This document shows, in pieces, positions 17,438 through 27,700 of a stretch of 64,000 nt of DNA. Every line of letters begins with the position of its first letter. The stretch's first letter is position 1. A program made the translations under genes and the position numbers. The notes below the pieces were generated by a model. It saw only the letters and a program-made list of their open reading frames with translations. It was not told where the DNA came from and did not search any database. Origin of the DNA: Planctomycetota bacterium (GTDB taxonomy: Bacteria; Planctomycetota; UBA1135; GCA-002686595); contig JADYYP010000047.1 of assembly GCA_020853575.1 (NCBI GenBank), positions 124,001 to 188,000 of the forward strand, in the 5' to 3' direction.

Positions 17438-19105
17438 CTAGCCCGCACGGGCGCCGCTGGGCCTCAGCGCGCGCGCCGCCCGAGCGGAAAGGAATAGCGC
17501 CAGCGCCATCAGCAGGGCCGCGGTCGAGCCGTTGGCGAAGGCCACGTCGAGGCCCCGCGCTCCGGAAAAGCTGACCCAGGCGATCGAACCCAGGGCCCAC
17601 AACGTGATCACGAGCAGGAACACCAACGGCACGACCACGAAAGCCGTGCGGCGCCCCTCGGACTTCAGCCACACGGCGATCGAGAGCAGGGTCAAGGCCG
17701 CGAGCAATTGATTGGAGGCTCCGAACAACGTCCAGAACTTGAGGAACGAGCCCTTGTCGCTGAACCACAAGAACGCCGCCGCGGGCGCGATGGTGGCGAA
17801 CGTCCCGAAAGCCGCGCCGGCGAAGCCGCGCCAACCGAGGAGCTCTTGCACCAGGTAGCGTCCCAACCGCGTGGCGACGTCGAGCGTGTCGAACACGAAC
17901 GTCGAGAACGCCATCGCTCCGAAGGTGATCGCGAACTTCTTGTGCTCGGGCCCGATCACCAGCGTCATGAACTCGCCGATGCCGTTGCCGTAGATCTTGC
18001 CCGGGGCGAGCCCGGCGAGTTGCTCGTTGGTGCAGATCGCCACGGTCACCAGCGCGATCAGCGCCACGAAGGCCTCGGCCAGCATCGCGCCGTAGCCCAC
18101 GAAGTGCGCGTGCGACTCGCGCTCGACCTGCTTGGAGGTCGTGCCGCTGCAAACCAGGCCGTGGAAGCCCGAGCACGCGCCGCAGGCGATGGTGACGAAC
18201 AGGAATGGGAACAGTTGTCCACTCGACTTGCCCGTGTCGAAGGTGGCGAAGGCCGGCTGCTTCAGCTCGTACCCGCCGAACACGATCCCGACCACGCCCA
18301 GGGCGAGCGCCGAATACAGCACGAAGCCCCCGAGATATCCGCGCGGCTGGAGCAGCGCCCACACCGGGACCACCGAGGCGACCGCGCAATAACCCAAGAT
18401 CGCGAGCGCCCAGGTGCGCGCGTCGAAGACCAACACCTCGGACACGTGGGTCCCCAGCCAGGAGAGCGCGAACGTCGCGGGCACGAAGATCAGCGTCATC
18501 AGCCACAGCGGCGGAGCGAGGAAGCGCTGAACGATCCCCATCAGCACCGCGAGCCCCAGGTACATCACGCTCGCGGCCGCGACGGCGCCGCCCGCGTTGA
18601 AGCGCACGCTCTCGCCTTGCAACTCCTCGGTGCCGCTGACGAAGCTCCCGGCGGTGATGTCGGTGAAGGCCACGATCACGTAGATCAGCGCGATCCAAAT
18701 GAAGGCCATGAAGGCGCGACCGGCGGGCGTGCCCAGGCGCTCGCGAGCGATCTCCGCGATCGAGCAGCCGCCGTGGCGCACGCTCGCGATCAGGCTCGAG
18801 AAGTCGTGCACCGCTCCGATCGAGATCACGCCGAGGGTGATCCACAGCACGCACGGCAGCCAGCCGAAGTTCTGGCAGGCCAAGATCGGTCCGGCGATCG
18901 GACCGGCGGCGGCGATCGCCGAGAAGTGCTGCGCGAAGAGGTAGAAGGGCTTGGTGGGAACGAAGTCGACGCCATCCGCCTTGACGTGCGCGGGCGTGGC
19001 GCGCGCGTCGTCGAGCCCGAACTGCCGCCCCAGCCATCGTCCGTAGAGGCGATAACCGCTGACGAGCAGGGCCAACACGCCCAGGGCCAGGAGCGCGAGA
19101 TTCAC
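17438..19105 (-). CDS. cstA: CstA-family carbon-starvation transporter
   Basis: 555 residues, almost entirely transmembrane helices. The N-terminus has the family pattern SGYRLYGRWLGRQFGLDD, then PTKPFYLFAQHFSAIAAAGP, IGAVHDFSSLIASVRHGG and GACSGFHGLVCSGTTSKQ. Known members import peptides or pyruvate under nutrient limitation. The GTG start at 19105 is preceded by TAAATC (minus strand 19114-19119) with only eight bases between and no ribosome site, so it may be another leaderless start. The histidine kinase gene lies immediately downstream; in enterobacteria a histidine kinase system controls a CstA paralogue, so a regulatory link is a reasonable inference. Confidence 0.93.
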   Translation of the reverse strand: MNLALLALGVLALLVSGYRLYGRWLGRQFGLDDARATPAHVKADGVDFVPTKPFYLFAQHFSAIAAAGPIAGPILACQNFGWLPCVLWITLGVISIGAVHDFSSLIASVRHGGCSIAEIARERLGTPAGRAFMAFIWIALIYVIVAFTDITAGSFVSGTEELQGESVRFNAGGAVAAASVMYLGLAVLMGIVQRFLAPPLWLMTLIFVPATFALSWLGTHVSEVLVFDARTWALAILGYCAVASVVPVWALLQPRGYLGGFVLYSALALGVVGIVFGGYELKQPAFATFDTGKSSGQLFPFLFVTIACGACSGFHGLVCSGTTSKQVERESHAHFVGYGAMLAEAFVALIALVTVAICTNEQLAGLAPGKIYGNGIGEFMTLVIGPEHKKFAITFGAMAFSTFVFDTLDVATRLGRYLVQELLGWRGFAGAAFGTFATIAPAAAFLWFSDKGSFLKFWTLFGASNQLLAALTLLSIAVWLKSEGRRTAFVVVPLVFLLVITLWALGSIAWVSFSGARGLDVAFANGSTAALLMALALFLSARAARALRPSGARAG

Positions 19106-19169
19106 GGCCAGGAGATTTAGCGCTCCACGCGCTCGCGCGCACCAGCGAAGTGCCCGCGACCGCGCGCGC

Positions 19170-19802
19170 TCAGACGAGGTACTTGACCGCCACGAATCCG
19201 AGGATGCCGAGCGCGAGCAGGATCAGCGTGGCCAGCTCGAAGTACTTCTCGAGCCAGGCCTTGACCGTGGGTCCGAAGAAGAAGATCGCTCCGCCGACCA
19301 AGAAGAAGCGCGCGCCGCGCCCCAGGACCGAGGCCATGATCAGGGTCGGCAACGCGACCTCGAACACCCCCGAGGCGATGGTGAACACCTTGTAGGGAAT
19401 CGGCGTGAAGGCAGCGCCGAAGATCGCCAGGAAGGCGTGCTCGTTGTACTTGCTCTCCACGAGCGCGAACGTCTCGCGCGTGAAGCCCGGCACGTGCTCG
19501 AAGAAGAAGTTGGACACCGAGCCCCACAGGGCATGACCGATGTACCAGCCGAGCACTCCGCCGAGCACGGAGGCGACCAGCGACACGCTCGCATAGAAGA
19601 ACGCGCGCTTGGGCTTCGCGACCGAGAGCGCGATCTGCAGCACGTCGGGCGGGATCGGGAAGAACGAGCTCTCGGCGAAGGAGATCACGAACAGCGCCGG
19701 TGTCCCGTAGGGCGTCTCCGCCCACGAGAGCACCCAGTTGTAGAGACGCTTGACGATGTTCGGCTTCTTGGCGGTCGCAGCGGCGGAGTCGGGCGCGGTC
19801 AT
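19170..19802 (-). CDS. YqaA/VTT-domain membrane protein
   Basis: 210 residues with the SNARE-associated/VTT (DedA-like) pattern: ISFAESSFFPIPPDVLQIAL at the N-terminus, then GGVLGWYIGHALWG, AIFGAAFTPIPYKVFTIASG and a hydrophobic C-terminus. The paired proline-containing re-entrant segments (FPIPPD, TPIPYK) are characteristic of the family. Members act in membrane homeostasis; some relatives are lipid flippases/scramblases, and YqaA-type proteins lack a defined substrate. A TATGTT hexamer upstream may be the -10 element. Confidence 0.88.
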   Translation of the reverse strand: MTAPDSAAATAKKPNIVKRLYNWVLSWAETPYGTPALFVISFAESSFFPIPPDVLQIALSVAKPKRAFFYASVSLVASVLGGVLGWYIGHALWGSVSNFFFEHVPGFTRETFALVESKYNEHAFLAIFGAAFTPIPYKVFTIASGVFEVALPTLIMASVLGRGARFFLVGGAIFFFGPTVKAWLEKYFELATLILLALGILGFVAVKYLV

Positions 19803-19843
19803 CGGGACGTCGAGCGGCGTGTGGACTGGGCGGAGGGCCGGGA

Positions 19844-19849
19844 AACATA
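19844..19849 (-). promoter_or_regulatory. Putative -10 element TATGTT of the YqaA-type gene
   Basis: Minus-strand TATGTT in the context GCGGTATGTTTCCC, 41 bases before the ATG at 19802. It is a good TANNNT match in otherwise very GC-rich DNA. Confidence 0.45.
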
Positions 19850-19950
19850 CCGCGCGGTCGAGCTGGAGCGGACCAAAACACTCGCGCGCACCGCCGAACC
19901 GGAAGAACTTGCGCGCAGCCGTCGCCGCCCGCCCCGCCGCGCCAGGTGCG

Positions 19951-21777
19951 CTAGCGCTGGCCGGGATTCTCGACGTAGTACGGCCCGATCGCGAGCCCGT
20001 CGATGCGCCCGTCGAGGAACGCGCGAACGGCGTCCGCGGGCGAGCACACGATCGGTTCCTCGTGCATGTTGAAGCTGGTGTTGATCAGCGAGGGCGAGCC
20101 CGAGAGCCTCTCGTGCTCCTTCAAGATGTCGTAGTACCCGGGGTTGACCTCGCGCCGGATCAACTGCGGTCGAGCCGTGCCGTCGACGTGCACTGCGGCC
20201 GGGCAGGTCGACTTCATGAAGCTCGTGCAGTCGAACGTGACCGTCATGAACTCGGCCGCGTGCTCGGCGCCGGAAGTGTGCTGGTAGCAGCGCTCGCGGG
20301 CCTCCCACAACGTCACCGGCGCGAAGGGCATGAACTCGGTGCGCCCCAGACGCTTGTTGAGCCACTGGTTCACCTGCGGCTCCCGACCGTGGTAGAGGAT
20401 CGAGCGATTCCCCAGCGCGCGCGGGCCGTACTCCATGCGCCCCGCGAAGCGCGCGACGACCTGCCCCGCGTGGATCTTCTGTGCGACGAAAGCCGCGAGA
20501 TTCGCGGGCTTGGAGCGCGTCAGTCGCGCGGCATCCAGCGCGGCATCGATCTCCTTCTCGCTGAACTCCGGGCCCCAGTAGACATCGCGGATCGAGTCGC
20601 GCACTCCACCCGGCCAGGAGAGCGACAGCGCCAGTCCGGTGCCGCACCCGCCGTCCCCCATGTTGGGGTAGACGAACAGGCCGTTCACGCCCTCGATCTC
20701 GTGGATCCGCTGGTTGAGCTTCACGTTGGCCGTGACGCCGCCGGAGAGCACGACGTTCGTCGTGCCCGTCGCCCGCAACCAATGCTCGACGTAGCGACAC
20801 GCCATGCGCTCGAGCACGGTCTGGTACGCCGCGGCCACGTCGACCACCGGAAACTCCGCCGCCAAATGGCGCGAGAGATAGACATTGAGGTTCTGGTAGA
20901 TGCGAAAGTCGCCCGGCTCGCTGTGATCGAAGCGACTGAGCAGCACGTCGCTGAGCACCGCGGGATCGCCGTACGCGGCCAGGCCGACGATCTTCCCCGC
21001 GTGACGGTCGGGTCGAAAGCCCAGCGAGGACGTGACCATCTCGTAGAAGCTGCCCAGAGAGTGCGGGAACTTGAGCCCGTGGAGACGCTCGATGCGGCCC
21101 GCGCGACCGAGGCTGACCGAGCCCGCGAGCCCGCTGCCGTAGCCGTCGAGCGTCACGATCAGGGCGGAGTCGAAGCCGCTCGCATGGTAGGCGTTGGCCG
21201 CGTGCGACGAGTGGTGCTCGCGGCGCTCGAGCCGAGCGCTGATCCCGAGCTCTCGCATGCCGCGCGTCAGCTCGGATTGCCAGTGCTGGTGCTCCTTGGA
21301 AGCGACCCGCGCCCATTGCGCGCAAAGCCGCGCTGCCGCACGCCGCGACATCGCGTCCGTGGCTCCCGCCAAGCGATAAAAGGCCTCCTTGGCGACGCCC
21401 TTGCGAAAGCGCTGGTTGGGTTCGGCCAGCCCGTCGATCGGCTTGGTGCGTTGCGGCACCCGGCCCTTGGCCGCCGCCAGCAGCGGATCCAGCGCCGGCG
21501 GGCGAAAGCCCGACTCGAATTGCGCGTTGGCGCGCAGCGCCTGCTCGATGTGCCTGGATTCCGTGTCGGCATCGAGGAACGGGTACGCGACCGCGTCGAT
21601 GTCGCGCGCAGCGACGCCGGTGGCGGCGAGCGCGGCCTGGATCGCGAGCGCGGGAAACCCAGAGTGCTGCTTGCGGCGTGAGAAGCGCTCCTCGCCCGCG
21701 GCGAAGAGCACCTTTCCGTCGACGACAATCGACGCATTGGCGTCTTTGTCCAGGGGGGAGATTCCAAGAACGATCAT
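19951..21777 (-). CDS. NodU/CmcH-family carbamoyltransferase
   Basis: 608 residues with both parts of the family. The N-terminal Kae1-like domain has VLGISPLDKDANASIV, AAGEERFSRRKQHSGFP, REHHSSHAANAYHASGF with the metal-binding His pair, and LSGGVTANVKLN. The C-terminal YrdC-like domain includes GRMEYGPRALGNRSIL and INTSFNMHEEPIVCSP. These enzymes transfer carbamoyl from carbamoyl phosphate via an acyladenylate to hydroxyls of sugars or antibiotics. Its start overlaps the stop of the upstream deacetylase-like gene (ATGA), so the two are translated together. A sugar or polysaccharide substrate is likely in view of that neighbour and the exopolysaccharide locus 12 kb away. Confidence 0.93.
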   Translation of the reverse strand: MIVLGISPLDKDANASIVVDGKVLFAAGEERFSRRKQHSGFPALAIQAALAATGVAARDIDAVAYPFLDADTESRHIEQALRANAQFESGFRPPALDPLLAAAKGRVPQRTKPIDGLAEPNQRFRKGVAKEAFYRLAGATDAMSRRAAARLCAQWARVASKEHQHWQSELTRGMRELGISARLERREHHSSHAANAYHASGFDSALIVTLDGYGSGLAGSVSLGRAGRIERLHGLKFPHSLGSFYEMVTSSLGFRPDRHAGKIVGLAAYGDPAVLSDVLLSRFDHSEPGDFRIYQNLNVYLSRHLAAEFPVVDVAAAYQTVLERMACRYVEHWLRATGTTNVVLSGGVTANVKLNQRIHEIEGVNGLFVYPNMGDGGCGTGLALSLSWPGGVRDSIRDVYWGPEFSEKEIDAALDAARLTRSKPANLAAFVAQKIHAGQVVARFAGRMEYGPRALGNRSILYHGREPQVNQWLNKRLGRTEFMPFAPVTLWEARERCYQHTSGAEHAAEFMTVTFDCTSFMKSTCPAAVHVDGTARPQLIRREVNPGYYDILKEHERLSGSPSLINTSFNMHEEPIVCSPADAVRAFLDGRIDGLAIGPYYVENPGQR

Positions 21778-22832
21778 GGTGAGTGCCTACTCGTGGCGCG
21801 CATCTCCAGGTGGAGCTCGGAGGGTGTCACGTGCCGTCCCCCCAAGTCCCCCAGGAAGAAATCGTAGAAGCGTCGAATGCGATCGAGGAAACGCGCGAGT
21901 TCCGCGGCGTTGGTCACGTAGGGAGTGCAGCCGGGCATGAACGAGGGGCTGTGCAACCCGAAAGCGAACACGCGTACCCCGTCGTCCAGGAGATGTTGGA
22001 CCAAGCGTGCGAGCGCGGCGTCGTCGAAGCCCTCCGGGGACAGGCGCACGCGCTCCGCCAGCCGCAGGCGCGCGACAACGCTCCCGAAGCCGGTCCAGCG
22101 CAACAGCTCCGAGCTGGCGAGCCTGTGGACCGCGACGCGGCCCGTGGGAATCGCCCCCACGATCGCGCCACTCATCGGAACCGACAACACGGAGCGCTTG
22201 CGACCGGACCAGTGCGTGACCGAACGCAACTGCGAAAAGTCGGGTCCGCCTTCTCTGGAAAAGTCGAATCCGGGGCTGGACGAGAAATCGACCTCGAATC
22301 CAAGCTCCTCGAGTAGGTCGGACGTCGCCGGACCGACGCCGTAGCGGCCGGCCTGATATGCGCGCGGCACGATTCCGAAGGCGCGCTCGAGCGCGTGCAC
22401 GACCTCGATCAGCTTTCGGCGCTCGAGCGCGTGCGGCAGATTGCCCGGGAAGGAATTGCGCGGATTGACATCTTCCTCGAACGGCGGAGTGACCCACGGA
22501 TGCAGGTGAGCGCCGATCTCGCAGCGCCCCGATTCCAGGATCTCCCGCAGCGTCGCGGCGCTCTGCGGATTGCTCGCGACGGGGTAATCGACGACGTATA
22601 CCGGTCGGACTCCGCAGCTGTCGAACACGGCTTGGCCGTGCCGCACGGCCTGAATGGCCGACACCGACGTGTTTTCACGGCCGAACGGCGCGCTCCAGTC
22701 GAATTCCTCTTCGGTGCTGATCACCGTCAGCAGCGTCAGGCCCGCGGGATGTGCTGGCGCGTTGGCGGGAGTTGGAGTCGTCGCGGACGGCTGACGCGTC
22801 TCGCCGACCGGGCGTTGCTCGGGAATCGACAC
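21774..22832 (-). CDS. Polysaccharide deacetylase-like protein (NodB/WalW type)
   Basis: 352 residues from a GTG at 22832. The fold signature starts with LTLLTVISTEEEFDW, whose Asp fits the catalytic/metal Asp of NodB-type enzymes. Later come CEIGAHLHPW (metal-binding His pair), RAYQAGRYGVGPATSDLL and VFAFGLHSPSFMPG. These match the barrel motifs of family CE4 esterases and the WalW-like subgroup found in carbohydrate loci. The frame extends upstream of the GTG, but those codons are low-complexity, and a TATCCA -10-like hexamer sits six bases before the GTG. Forms an operon with the carbamoyltransferase (overlapping ATGA). Confidence 0.8.
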   Translation of the reverse strand: MSIPEQRPVGETRQPSATTPTPANAPAHPAGLTLLTVISTEEEFDWSAPFGRENTSVSAIQAVRHGQAVFDSCGVRPVYVVDYPVASNPQSAATLREILESGRCEIGAHLHPWVTPPFEEDVNPRNSFPGNLPHALERRKLIEVVHALERAFGIVPRAYQAGRYGVGPATSDLLEELGFEVDFSSSPGFDFSREGGPDFSQLRSVTHWSGRKRSVLSVPMSGAIVGAIPTGRVAVHRLASSELLRWTGFGSVVARLRLAERVRLSPEGFDDAALARLVQHLLDDGVRVFAFGLHSPSFMPGCTPYVTNAAELARFLDRIRRFYDFFLGDLGGRHVTPSELHLEMRATSRHSP

Positions 22833-22838
22833 GGGGGG

Positions 22839-22844
22839 TGGATA
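22839..22844 (-). promoter_or_regulatory. Putative -10-like element TATCCA of the deacetylase operon, leaderless spacing
   Basis: Minus-strand TATCCA is followed by six C-rich bases and then the GTG at 22832. It differs from TANNNT at the last base. If used, the transcript begins at the start codon. Confidence 0.35.
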
Positions 22845-22927
22845 CACCGAATTGCCCAGGCGCGCAAGTCTTGGCCGCCGCCGCGCGCTCGTCGGCGCGC
22901 CGCGCCCGACACCGCTCGAACGCGTGG

Positions 22928-22933
22928 TATCCT
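22928..22933 (+). promoter_or_regulatory. Putative -10 element TATCCT of the 23003 gene
   Basis: TATCCT in GTGGTATCCTGCAAC, 69 bases before the ATG at 23003, which carries a GAGGGA ribosome site. No convincing -35 hexamer is visible. Confidence 0.45.
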
Positions 22934-23002
22934 GCAACGGAAGCGCAGCGTCGGCCGGGGCAGTGTCCGGAGTGTCGGCAGCGCCACCCCGAGGGATTTT
23001 CG

Positions 23003-24673
23003 ATGCCGAGTTCGTCTCGCATGCACCAAGGTCTTGGACGCGCCACCGCTCTCGCCCTGGCATTGGGCGTCGGCCCAACGCTGGCGCGCGCGAACCCTTC
23101 CGATCACTTCGCCGCGGTCGGGCCGGAGTTCTTGGTCAACGCTTCGACCAACTACACGCAGATTTGGGCGCGGCCTTCGTTCGCGGTCGACGGCTCGTTC
23201 TTCGCGGCCTCGTTCACCAGTGGCCAAGATCCGCTCGTGCGACTGTTCTCCCCGCTGGGCGTCGCGCTCACGGGGAATCTCGTCTGCACGCCGTTCCTGA
23301 ACGTGTACACGCAAGACGAGCCCGAGTGCTCGGTCGCCAGCGACGGCGCGACGCTCGTCGCCTGGTCCGAGCGCCACGGCTACGACGGTGAGCAAATGGG
23401 CATCTTCGGCAGGATCTTCCTGCCCAATGGCACGCCGCTGACGAACGAGATCCAGATCAACGAAATCTGGCAGGCCTCTCAATGGCGCCCGTTGATCGCT
23501 CGCCATCCGCAGGGAGGCTGGGTCGTCGCCTGGTCGGGCGACTGGGACGGTGACGCGTTGTTCCGCATCGTCAATTCCGACGGCACTTTCCGCACGGGCG
23601 ACATTCGCGTCAACACCTTCGACAACGGCGCGCAGGTGGACACCGCGCCCGCGGTCGCTCCCAACGGCACGATGCTGCTGGTGTTCGTCGACTTCTCGGG
23701 CGCTTCGGGCGTCGGCAGCGGAACGAACCTGTGGATGCGCCGTTTCGACGCCAACGGAATCCCGCTCGCCGCCAGCGCGGTCCCGTTCAACACGCCCGGG
23801 CAAGCCAACGGCGACCAACGCGAGCCGCGCATCGCCGCCGACGGGCTCGGTCGCTTCATCGTGGTTTGGGAGGATGCGCTCGCCGACGGCGCCGGCTACG
23901 GGGTGTTTGGCCGCATCATCGGAAACGACGGCGTTCCGCTGACCGCGGAGTTCCCGCTCCACACCGACTTCAACGGTTCTCAGCGCGCGCCGCGCGTCGC
24001 AGCCGATGCTGCGGGCAATTTCATCGCCGCGTGGGAGGACTGGAACGGCAATGGAGCCGACATCCGCGCGCAACGCTTCCTGCCGGACGGCACCAAGCTC
24101 GGCAGCCCGTTCGTCGTGCCGACCAACACCGCCGGTGACCAGCGCAGTCCCGGCGTCTCGATGTCGTGGACCTCGGGCAATGTCGTCGTCAGCTGGGAAG
24201 GTCCGGGCAACGGCAGCGACGTGTACGCGCGCGTGTTCGAGACCTACGACGCGCCGGCGACGTTCTGCACCGCGAAGATCAACTCGCTCGGCTGCTCGCC
24301 CTCGATCGGCTGGAGCGGCGTGCCGAGTCTCAGCGATCCGGCCGACTTCCACGTCACCGTCGACGACCTGCTCAACCAGAAGAGCGGGTTGGTGTTCTGG
24401 GGCCAGACGCAAGCCGCGCTGAGTTTCCACGGCGGACTGCTGTGCGTCGCGCCGCCGGTGGTGCGCACCGCGATCGCGTCGAGCGGTGGATCCAGCGTGG
24501 GCGATGATTGCAGCGGGACGTTCGACGTCGCGCTGAGCGATGCGTACCTGGTGTCGCGCGGCGTTGCGGTCGGGACGACGCTCTACTTCCAGAGCTGGAG
24601 CCGCGACAACGGCTTCGCCTATCCGCAGAACGTCAGTCTGTCGAACGCGCTCTCCGTCGACGTGACGCCTTGA
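23003..24673 (+). CDS. Exported repeat protein with Pro-terminal module
   Basis: 556 residues. A signal peptide (LGRATALALALGVGPTLARA) is followed by repeats of about 60-70 residues with the pattern P-x-[VI]-A-x-[DN]-x-x-G-x-[FW]-[IV]-[VI]-[AV]-W-[ES] (RFIVVWEDALADG, NFIAAWEDWNGNG, VVVSWEGPGNGSD), alternating with GRI/QRF-x-x-[DN]-G. This looks like a beta-propeller of the type found in secreted calcium-binding proteins. The C-terminal 135 residues are the recurrent module (CTAKINSLGCSPSIGWSG, LLCVAPP, CSGTFDV, SWSRD, LSNAL, final TP). The ATG is supported by GAGGGA. Ligand unknown. Convergent with the 1064-residue protein gene. Confidence 0.83.
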   Translation: MPSSSRMHQGLGRATALALALGVGPTLARANPSDHFAAVGPEFLVNASTNYTQIWARPSFAVDGSFFAASFTSGQDPLVRLFSPLGVALTGNLVCTPFLNVYTQDEPECSVASDGATLVAWSERHGYDGEQMGIFGRIFLPNGTPLTNEIQINEIWQASQWRPLIARHPQGGWVVAWSGDWDGDALFRIVNSDGTFRTGDIRVNTFDNGAQVDTAPAVAPNGTMLLVFVDFSGASGVGSGTNLWMRRFDANGIPLAASAVPFNTPGQANGDQREPRIAADGLGRFIVVWEDALADGAGYGVFGRIIGNDGVPLTAEFPLHTDFNGSQRAPRVAADAAGNFIAAWEDWNGNGADIRAQRFLPDGTKLGSPFVVPTNTAGDQRSPGVSMSWTSGNVVVSWEGPGNGSDVYARVFETYDAPATFCTAKINSLGCSPSIGWSGVPSLSDPADFHVTVDDLLNQKSGLVFWGQTQAALSFHGGLLCVAPPVVRTAIASSGGSSVGDDCSGTFDVALSDAYLVSRGVAVGTTLYFQSWSRDNGFAYPQNVSLSNALSVDVTP

Positions 24674-24701
24674 AGAGCGAGTCGGGCGCGCGCGGCGTGG
24701 C

Positions 24702-27700
24702 TCATTCGACGCGCAGCGCGATGCGCGTCCACCCGAGTGGGGCGACCGTCAGCTCCCCCGAAGCCTGACCGCAACGCCAGCGGTAGTCGCCGCGCGGCAA
24801 GCCCTCGACCGAGAGGCGTCCGGCCGCGTCCGTCGTAAGGCTCGCTGACGATGCGCGGCACAGATTGCGAGCCGTCCAGTCCGCGACCGAAGCCGAGAAC
24901 TCGATCGACTCCAGGTGAACTTGCGCGTGGGCGATGCGCGCGTTTCCGGCGTTCTCGAGCGTGAGCTCGAGATTGCCCCTCCGGCGCAGTTGGAGAACGT
25001 CGACGCGCTCGTCCTCCCGGGCCATCCACCGGGTCTCGACGGGCCACAGGCTCGGGGTCCTCACGCGCACGACATGCTCACCCTCGTGCACGGGCCGCGA
25101 TTCGCACAACCCGGCGGCGTCGCTCGGGAACGCCCCATAGTCGTAGGTCCCGGTCGGATCGCTGATCTCCACCGGAACGCCCGAAAGCACCTGATCCCCG
25201 TCCATCGTCCGCAGCCGAACCCGCGCGTCCGCCGACAGCTCGAACTCAACCTCCGTAACGTCGTCCTCCAACTCCACCCGCAACCCACCCCGCGACCCGA
25301 TGCGGGTGTCGTAGAGGTGAACATCGACCTGCGTCAAACCGATGTTCCCCCAGTGAGTCCATCCATCCGACCCGGAATGACCAAAGAAGTCCCAATAGCT
25401 CGCTCCGAGAGGCGAAGTCAATCGAATCTCGCAACCAACTAGAGGCTGCTTTTTCGAATCTACAACCCTAACTCCAAGACGCGTGCCACCAATTCTTAGC
25501 TGCACTCTATCCAGCTCATTGCGGAACTCAACAACTTCCGTAGCAAGCGCGTTTCCGGTCTCAAAGTCAACGGCCTCCAGCACAACGCGTTCGTTCGTAA
25601 ACTGCGAAACCCGGACAATGCCGTTTTCGTCTGATGTCCTGGAAGCAATCGACCTCGCCCCACGCGAATTGACTGAAGTGATATATGCGACCCATCGGTC
25701 AGTCCGTCGGACTCCCGCAGCGTCCAAGAGAACGATTTCCACGCCTCGCCGCCCCCCCACCACCACGGAAAAGTCCCACGCGGATCCGGATTGCAGGTCT
25801 AGCGTGAAGTAGGTTATCCCCCCTTCGCCATCGGAAACTCCGAGCCAACAAGATCCTGCGCCCACGTCGGTCCATGTCGCCTCTCCCTCGGCAGAGAAGT
25901 GCCGCAGTTCAAGCGGAACAACTCCCCCAGCTGAAGCAGAGTATTTTGAGTAGTCCTGACCCGTATCGCCAATCAACGTGACTCTCAAGGATTGTAGCCG
26001 CGACAAGAGTGTGTCGCCCAAGTCTATCGTCTCTCCCGCTCGCCCGATTGCTCTGCCATATCCGATCGCGTACCCCGGTGCCCCGATCATGCAGCGCGTC
26101 TCACCGGGAGCAAAACCACTGACTTCGTAGCTGCCGTCGATATCGGTCGACTGTCGCTTCCCCCAGGGCAGAAGCAGAAACGCACCGCGATTCGTGTACA
26201 CCTGAACCCACGCTCCTTCCACCGGCAAACCCGTCACAGCGTCGAGCACCCGTCCTCGCCCCATCAACGGACTTGGGACCTCAAGATCTACTGTGACCAG
26301 TTCTCTCGGTCCGACGCTAACGAAGTTCGCCTCACTTCGTGCGAAACGCTGCGACTGTGCTACGAAGTACACTGAACCCGTCGGGACGGAATCCAGCACG
26401 ACCTCCCCATTTACAGAGTCTCGAACAACCTCGTTGAACATTCCGGAGAGTGGGTCGACGGCCTGGTATACCACGTCGAAATCTGAGACGGGAACTCCTT
26501 CATGCCTTACCCGCACGATTGCCTTTCCCGCAGGCTCAAGTCGCAATTTTACAGGCGTTGTTCCAGCCGTGGGGAGTTCGACGTCCGTCGATTGAGTTGC
26601 ATAACCCGGCGCGGTTGCTCGAACGATGACTTTGCCGGCTCGACAACCATCAAGTGTGACGCTGCCGTCTGATGTCGTCGACCCAACGGAGGATGCCGTA
26701 CTGTCCCTCGCTTTCCATGTAGCCCAAACCGTCGCGCCTGGGATCGGCCCGCCGTCAGAGTTGGTTACTTCTACGTCAATGTCCAGACCTTCGTTGGTGT
26801 CAAACTCGATGGCGATATTGTCACCGGCAAGAGGCATCGAGAACGTCCTGGAAACTGACTCGCAGTGCGCCCCGAGAAACGACACTTCAAGCTCATCTGC
26901 ATTCGCCCACGGAACATGCCTGTCACTGAAACGGCCGTCCGCGTCAACCGATACGCCTCCGAGTCTGATTCGACCTGATCCCCTTCTTGCGACTATAGTT
27001 ATGAATCCATTGGATTGCTCGTTTGAGCTCAAGCACCCTCGCACGTGCCCCGAGATGCCGAACGTTGGCATCAAGATCAGCGTAATTGACTCTCGATCGA
27101 GACAGTTGCCGAACCACGGTTCCGACCGAAGTCCGTCGCGTGATGCCATTATTCCGACGACACCAGCCAAGCGTGGAAGGTGGGCGCTTCCATCGACGTC
27201 ACTGGCCGAGGACCGCGCATACACACGCCGCGCAAGGTCTTCACATGTTCCACTCCCGACCGGTGGAGATCCGGTCAGAACGAACTGCTGGATTTCCGCC
27301 CCATCAACGGGCACGCCTTCTGCGTCGCGCACGACAACCGCAAGTGGTGCAGCTCGCTTCAATACTATCGAAAGAGCCTGAGTATTCGACTCGTCGCCGC
27401 GCATGATGATGCGAAGTTGGGCGACCGCATCGGGGGAAGTTACCCACAGAGCACAGGCGGAAGACTGCGATGGACCACTCGAAGGCCAATTGACACCGAA
27501 GTCTCCATTCGAGCGGGTTGCTGTGGTCGACGTCCGGGCGGCCACCGCTGCACGATTCACGAGAAACCAGTCTCGACCGGTGCCTTGCATCATCGCGTCC
27601 AGAGATGTCAACGTCACCTCTGCGCCGACGCAGGGACTCTCGTCCTCGAATCGAACGGTGCCACGAATGTCGGCAGGCTGGACGCTCTCCCGATCCTGGA

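Noticed and set aside
15031-17574. An 847-codon plus-strand open frame opposite the histidine kinase
   Set aside because: The minus strand has complete HisKA, ATPase and receiver motifs; the plus frame has none.
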